From an uncultured Porphyromonadaceae bacterium (lineage in GTDB: Bacteria > Bacteroidota > Bacteroidia > Bacteroidales > Muribaculaceae), in the NCBI GenBank assembly GCA_946414395.1, contig CAMKOE010000002.1, forward strand, positions 1 to 64,000: a stretch of 64,000 nucleotides of DNA, written 5' to 3'. The position numbers were made by a program, and so were the translations under genes. The notes beneath the pieces are model-generated. The model did no database searches. It was not told where the DNA came from and saw nothing but the letters and a program-made list of their open reading frames with translations. Every line of letters begins with the position of its first letter. Position 1 is the first letter of the stretch. This document shows, in pieces, positions 62,083 through 64,000 of the stretch.

Positions 62083-64000
62083 ATGGGACTTAGTGACATT
62101 TTGAAATCCATGTTTGGCAATAAGTCAACCCGTGACCTGAAGAAGATCACCCCTATTGTCAATCAGATCAAAGCAATTTATCCCGAAATTGACGCCCTGG
62201 ATACCGACAGCCTGCGCCAGCGCACTGCCGACATCCGCCAGTTGCTCAACGATTCGGTACAGGACAAGCGCGACGAGATCGACCGCATCAAGGCCGAGAT
62301 CGAGACCCTCGACTATGAGGAGCGCGAACCGCTGTGGAAGAAGGTCGATGATATCCAGAAGGAGATTCTTGACGTGCTCGAGGACAAACTCAACGAGGTG
62401 CTGCCCACCGTGTTTGCCATCGTGAAATCGACCGCACGCCGCTTTGCCGAGAACGAGACCATCACCGTTACCGCCACCCAACTCGACCGCGACCTGGCTG
62501 CCGAGGGCAAGGACTTTGTCACCATCGAGGGCGACAAGGCCATCTGGCAGAATCACTGGATTGCCGGCGGCAACGACATGAAGTGGGACATGATCCACTA
62601 TGACGTGCAGTTGATCGGTGGTATCGTCCTGCATCAAGGCAAAATCGCCGAGATGGCCACCGGTGAAGGTAAAACCCTGGTGGCAACACTGCCCGTGTTC
62701 CTGAACGGCTTGACGGGCAACGGCGTCCACGTGGTTACCGTCAACGACTATCTGGCCAAGCGCGATAGCGAGTGGATGGGCCCGTTGTACATGTTCCACG
62801 GCATGACCGTCGCCTGTATTGACAAGACCGAGCCCAACTCGCCTCAACGCCGTGCCGCCTACAACTGCGACATCACCTTCGGTACCAACAGTGAGTTCGG
62901 TTTTGACTACCTGCGCGATAACATGGCGATGCGCCCCGAGGACATGGTGCAGCGCCCGCACAACTATGCCATTGTCGATGAGGTCGATAGCGTCTTGATC
63001 GATGATGCCCGCACCCCGTTGATCATCTCTGGCCCTGTGCCCAAGGGCGAGGACCAGATGTTTAACGACTACAAGCCCAACGTGGAGCGCGTCTATAACG
63101 CACAGCGTCAACTGGTGACCGGCCTGCTTGCCGACGCCAAGAAGATGATGGCCAGCGATGACCAGGAGACCGTCAAGGAAGGCACCCTGAGGCTCTACCG
63201 CGCCTTCAAGGGCCTGCCCAAGTACAAGCCCCTGATCAAGTACCTGAGCGAGGAGGGCGTCAAGAACGCCATGCTCAAGACCGAGGCCTACTACATGCAG
63301 GACAACAACCGCGAGATGCCCATCGTCACCGACCCCCTGTACTTCATCATCGACGAGAAAAACAATACCGTCGAGATGACCGACAAGGGTATCGACGTGC
63401 TCACCAAGGGCACCGACGACCCCGAGTTCTTCATCCTGCCCGATATCGCCGCCCAACTGTCGGCCGTTACCAACGAGCCGCTGACCGACGAGGAGAAGAC
63501 CAACAAGAAGGACGAACTGCTCGCCAACTACTCGGTCAAGGCCGAGCGCGTGCACACCGTCACCCAGTTGTTGAAGGCCTATACCCTGTTCAACCGCGAC
63601 GATGAGTATATCGTTGACGCCGAGGGCAAGGTGAAGATTGTCGATGAGCAGACGGGCCGTGTGATGGAAGGTCGCCGCTACAGCGACGGTCTGCACCAGG
63701 CCATCGAGGCCAAGGAGGGCGTGAACGTCGAGGCCGCAACCCAGACGTTTGCCACCATCACGCTGCAGAACTACTTCCGCATGTACCACAAGTTGGCCGG
63801 TATGACCGGTACTGCCGAGACCGAGGCTGGTGAGTTCTGGGACATCTACAAACTGGATGTTGTCACCATTCCCACCAACAAGCCCGTTATCCGCAACGAT
63901 ATGCCCGACCGCGTTTACAAGACACAGAAGGAGAAATTCAATGCCGTTATCGCCGAGATCGAGGCCATGCGCAATCAGGGCCGTCCCACCCTGGTGGGTA
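62083..64000 (+). CDS. secA: preprotein translocase SecA (5' part)
   Basis: The frame opens at 62083 ([20 protein letters not shown]) and runs without stop past the window edge, so only 639 codons of about 1100 are visible. [20 protein letters not shown] is Walker [29 protein letters not shown] and [20 protein letters not shown] (DEVD, Walker B) are SecA hallmarks. A charged insertion (about residues 65-110) precedes the ATPase core, as in Bacteroidetes SecA. It drives Sec-dependent export. A TATCTTTG promoter lies 65 nt upstream. Confidence 0.98.
   Translation, partial: MGLSDILKSMFGNKSTRDLKKITPIVNQIKAIYPEIDALDTDSLRQRTADIRQLLNDSVQDKRDEIDRIKAEIETLDYEEREPLWKKVDDIQKEILDVLEDKLNEVLPTVFAIVKSTARRFAENETITVTATQLDRDLAAEGKDFVTIEGDKAIWQNHWIAGGNDMKWDMIHYDVQLIGGIVLHQGKIAEMATGEGKTLVATLPVFLNGLTGNGVHVVTVNDYLAKRDSEWMGPLYMFHGMTVACIDKTEPNSPQRRAAYNCDITFGTNSEFGFDYLRDNMAMRPEDMVQRPHNYAIVDEVDSVLIDDARTPLIISGPVPKGEDQMFNDYKPNVERVYNAQRQLVTGLLADAKKMMASDDQETVKEGTLRLYRAFKGLPKYKPLIKYLSEEGVKNAMLKTEAYYMQDNNREMPIVTDPLYFIIDEKNNTVEMTDKGIDVLTKGTDDPEFFILPDIAAQLSAVTNEPLTDEEKTNKKDELLANYSVKAERVHTVTQLLKAYTLFNRDDEYIVDAEGKVKIVDEQTGRVMEGRRYSDGLHQAIEAKEGVNVEAATQTFATITLQNYFRMYHKLAGMTGTAETEAGEFWDIYKLDVVTIPTNKPVIRNDMPDRVYKTQKEKFNAVIAEIEAMRNQGRPTLVG

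Noticed and set aside
62125-63789. A 554-codon minus-strand open frame opposite secA
   Set aside because: SecA motifs are intact on the plus strand from 62083 to the window edge, and the antisense frame has no recognisable domain.

Overview
The window looks like a chromosomal segment of a Bacteroidales bacterium, probably Muribaculaceae or a Prevotella relative. This rests on Bacteroidetes-type promoters (TTTG, about 20 nt, TAnnTTTG) in front of many genes, a complete bat (aerotolerance) operon, proteins with type IX secretion C-terminal domains, GH125, DUF4954 and DUF4105 proteins, and GC-rich genes set in AT-rich spacers. Family placement is inference. There is one tRNA gene, and I see no rRNA, CRISPR array, transposase or integrase.

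Layout. 0-3.4 kb: small membrane proteins, an acyltransferase and a universal stress protein. 3.4-12.7 kb (minus): one long bat operon running moxR, DUF58 gene, membrane gene, batA, batB, batC, batD, batE, PAP2 phosphatase. 12.75-13.6 kb: a gene-free stretch with interspersed repeats and a candidate small RNA. 13.6-31 kb: two GH13 alpha-amylases, a GH125 alpha-mannosidase, a sialidase, a DUF4954 protein, tRNA-Met, a dihydrouridine synthase, a fucose-isomerase-like protein, a WaaP-like kinase, the dipeptidase PepD and a duplicated secreted protein. 31.4-37.3 kb: pyruvate:ferredoxin oxidoreductase, a Gln-rich protein and glutamine synthetase. 37.5-41.8 kb: a dockerin-like secreted protein and a minus-strand fucose-type operon (cytidylyltransferase/GHMP-kinase fusion, mutarotase, AT-rich orphan, FucP-like permease). 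41.9-51.6 kb: a HerA/DUF853 ATPase, an XRE regulator, a 1.2-kb gene-free AT-rich region, uvrA, a lytic transglycosylase and a T9SS type B protein. 51.9-58.5 kb: a C_GCAxxG_C_C protein and the rod-shape operon mreB-mreC-mreD-mrdA-rodA. 58.9-64 kb: a rhomboid protease, a DUF4105 protein and the 5' two-thirds of secA, which runs off the window.

Functionally this is mostly core physiology (cell-wall elongation, export, repair, anaerobic pyruvate and nitrogen metabolism, envelope stress) with scattered host- or diet-glycan enzymes and no SusC/SusD pair. The most unusual content is non-coding: a family of about 142-bp palindromic elements without genes (four copies plus a remnant), three of which abut rho-independent terminator hairpins; a second 90-bp repeat family; phased GTTGT repeats; a 9-bp tandem repeat at two gene ends; a candidate 150-nt small RNA; and a palindrome-rich 1.2-kb spacer beside an XRE regulator.
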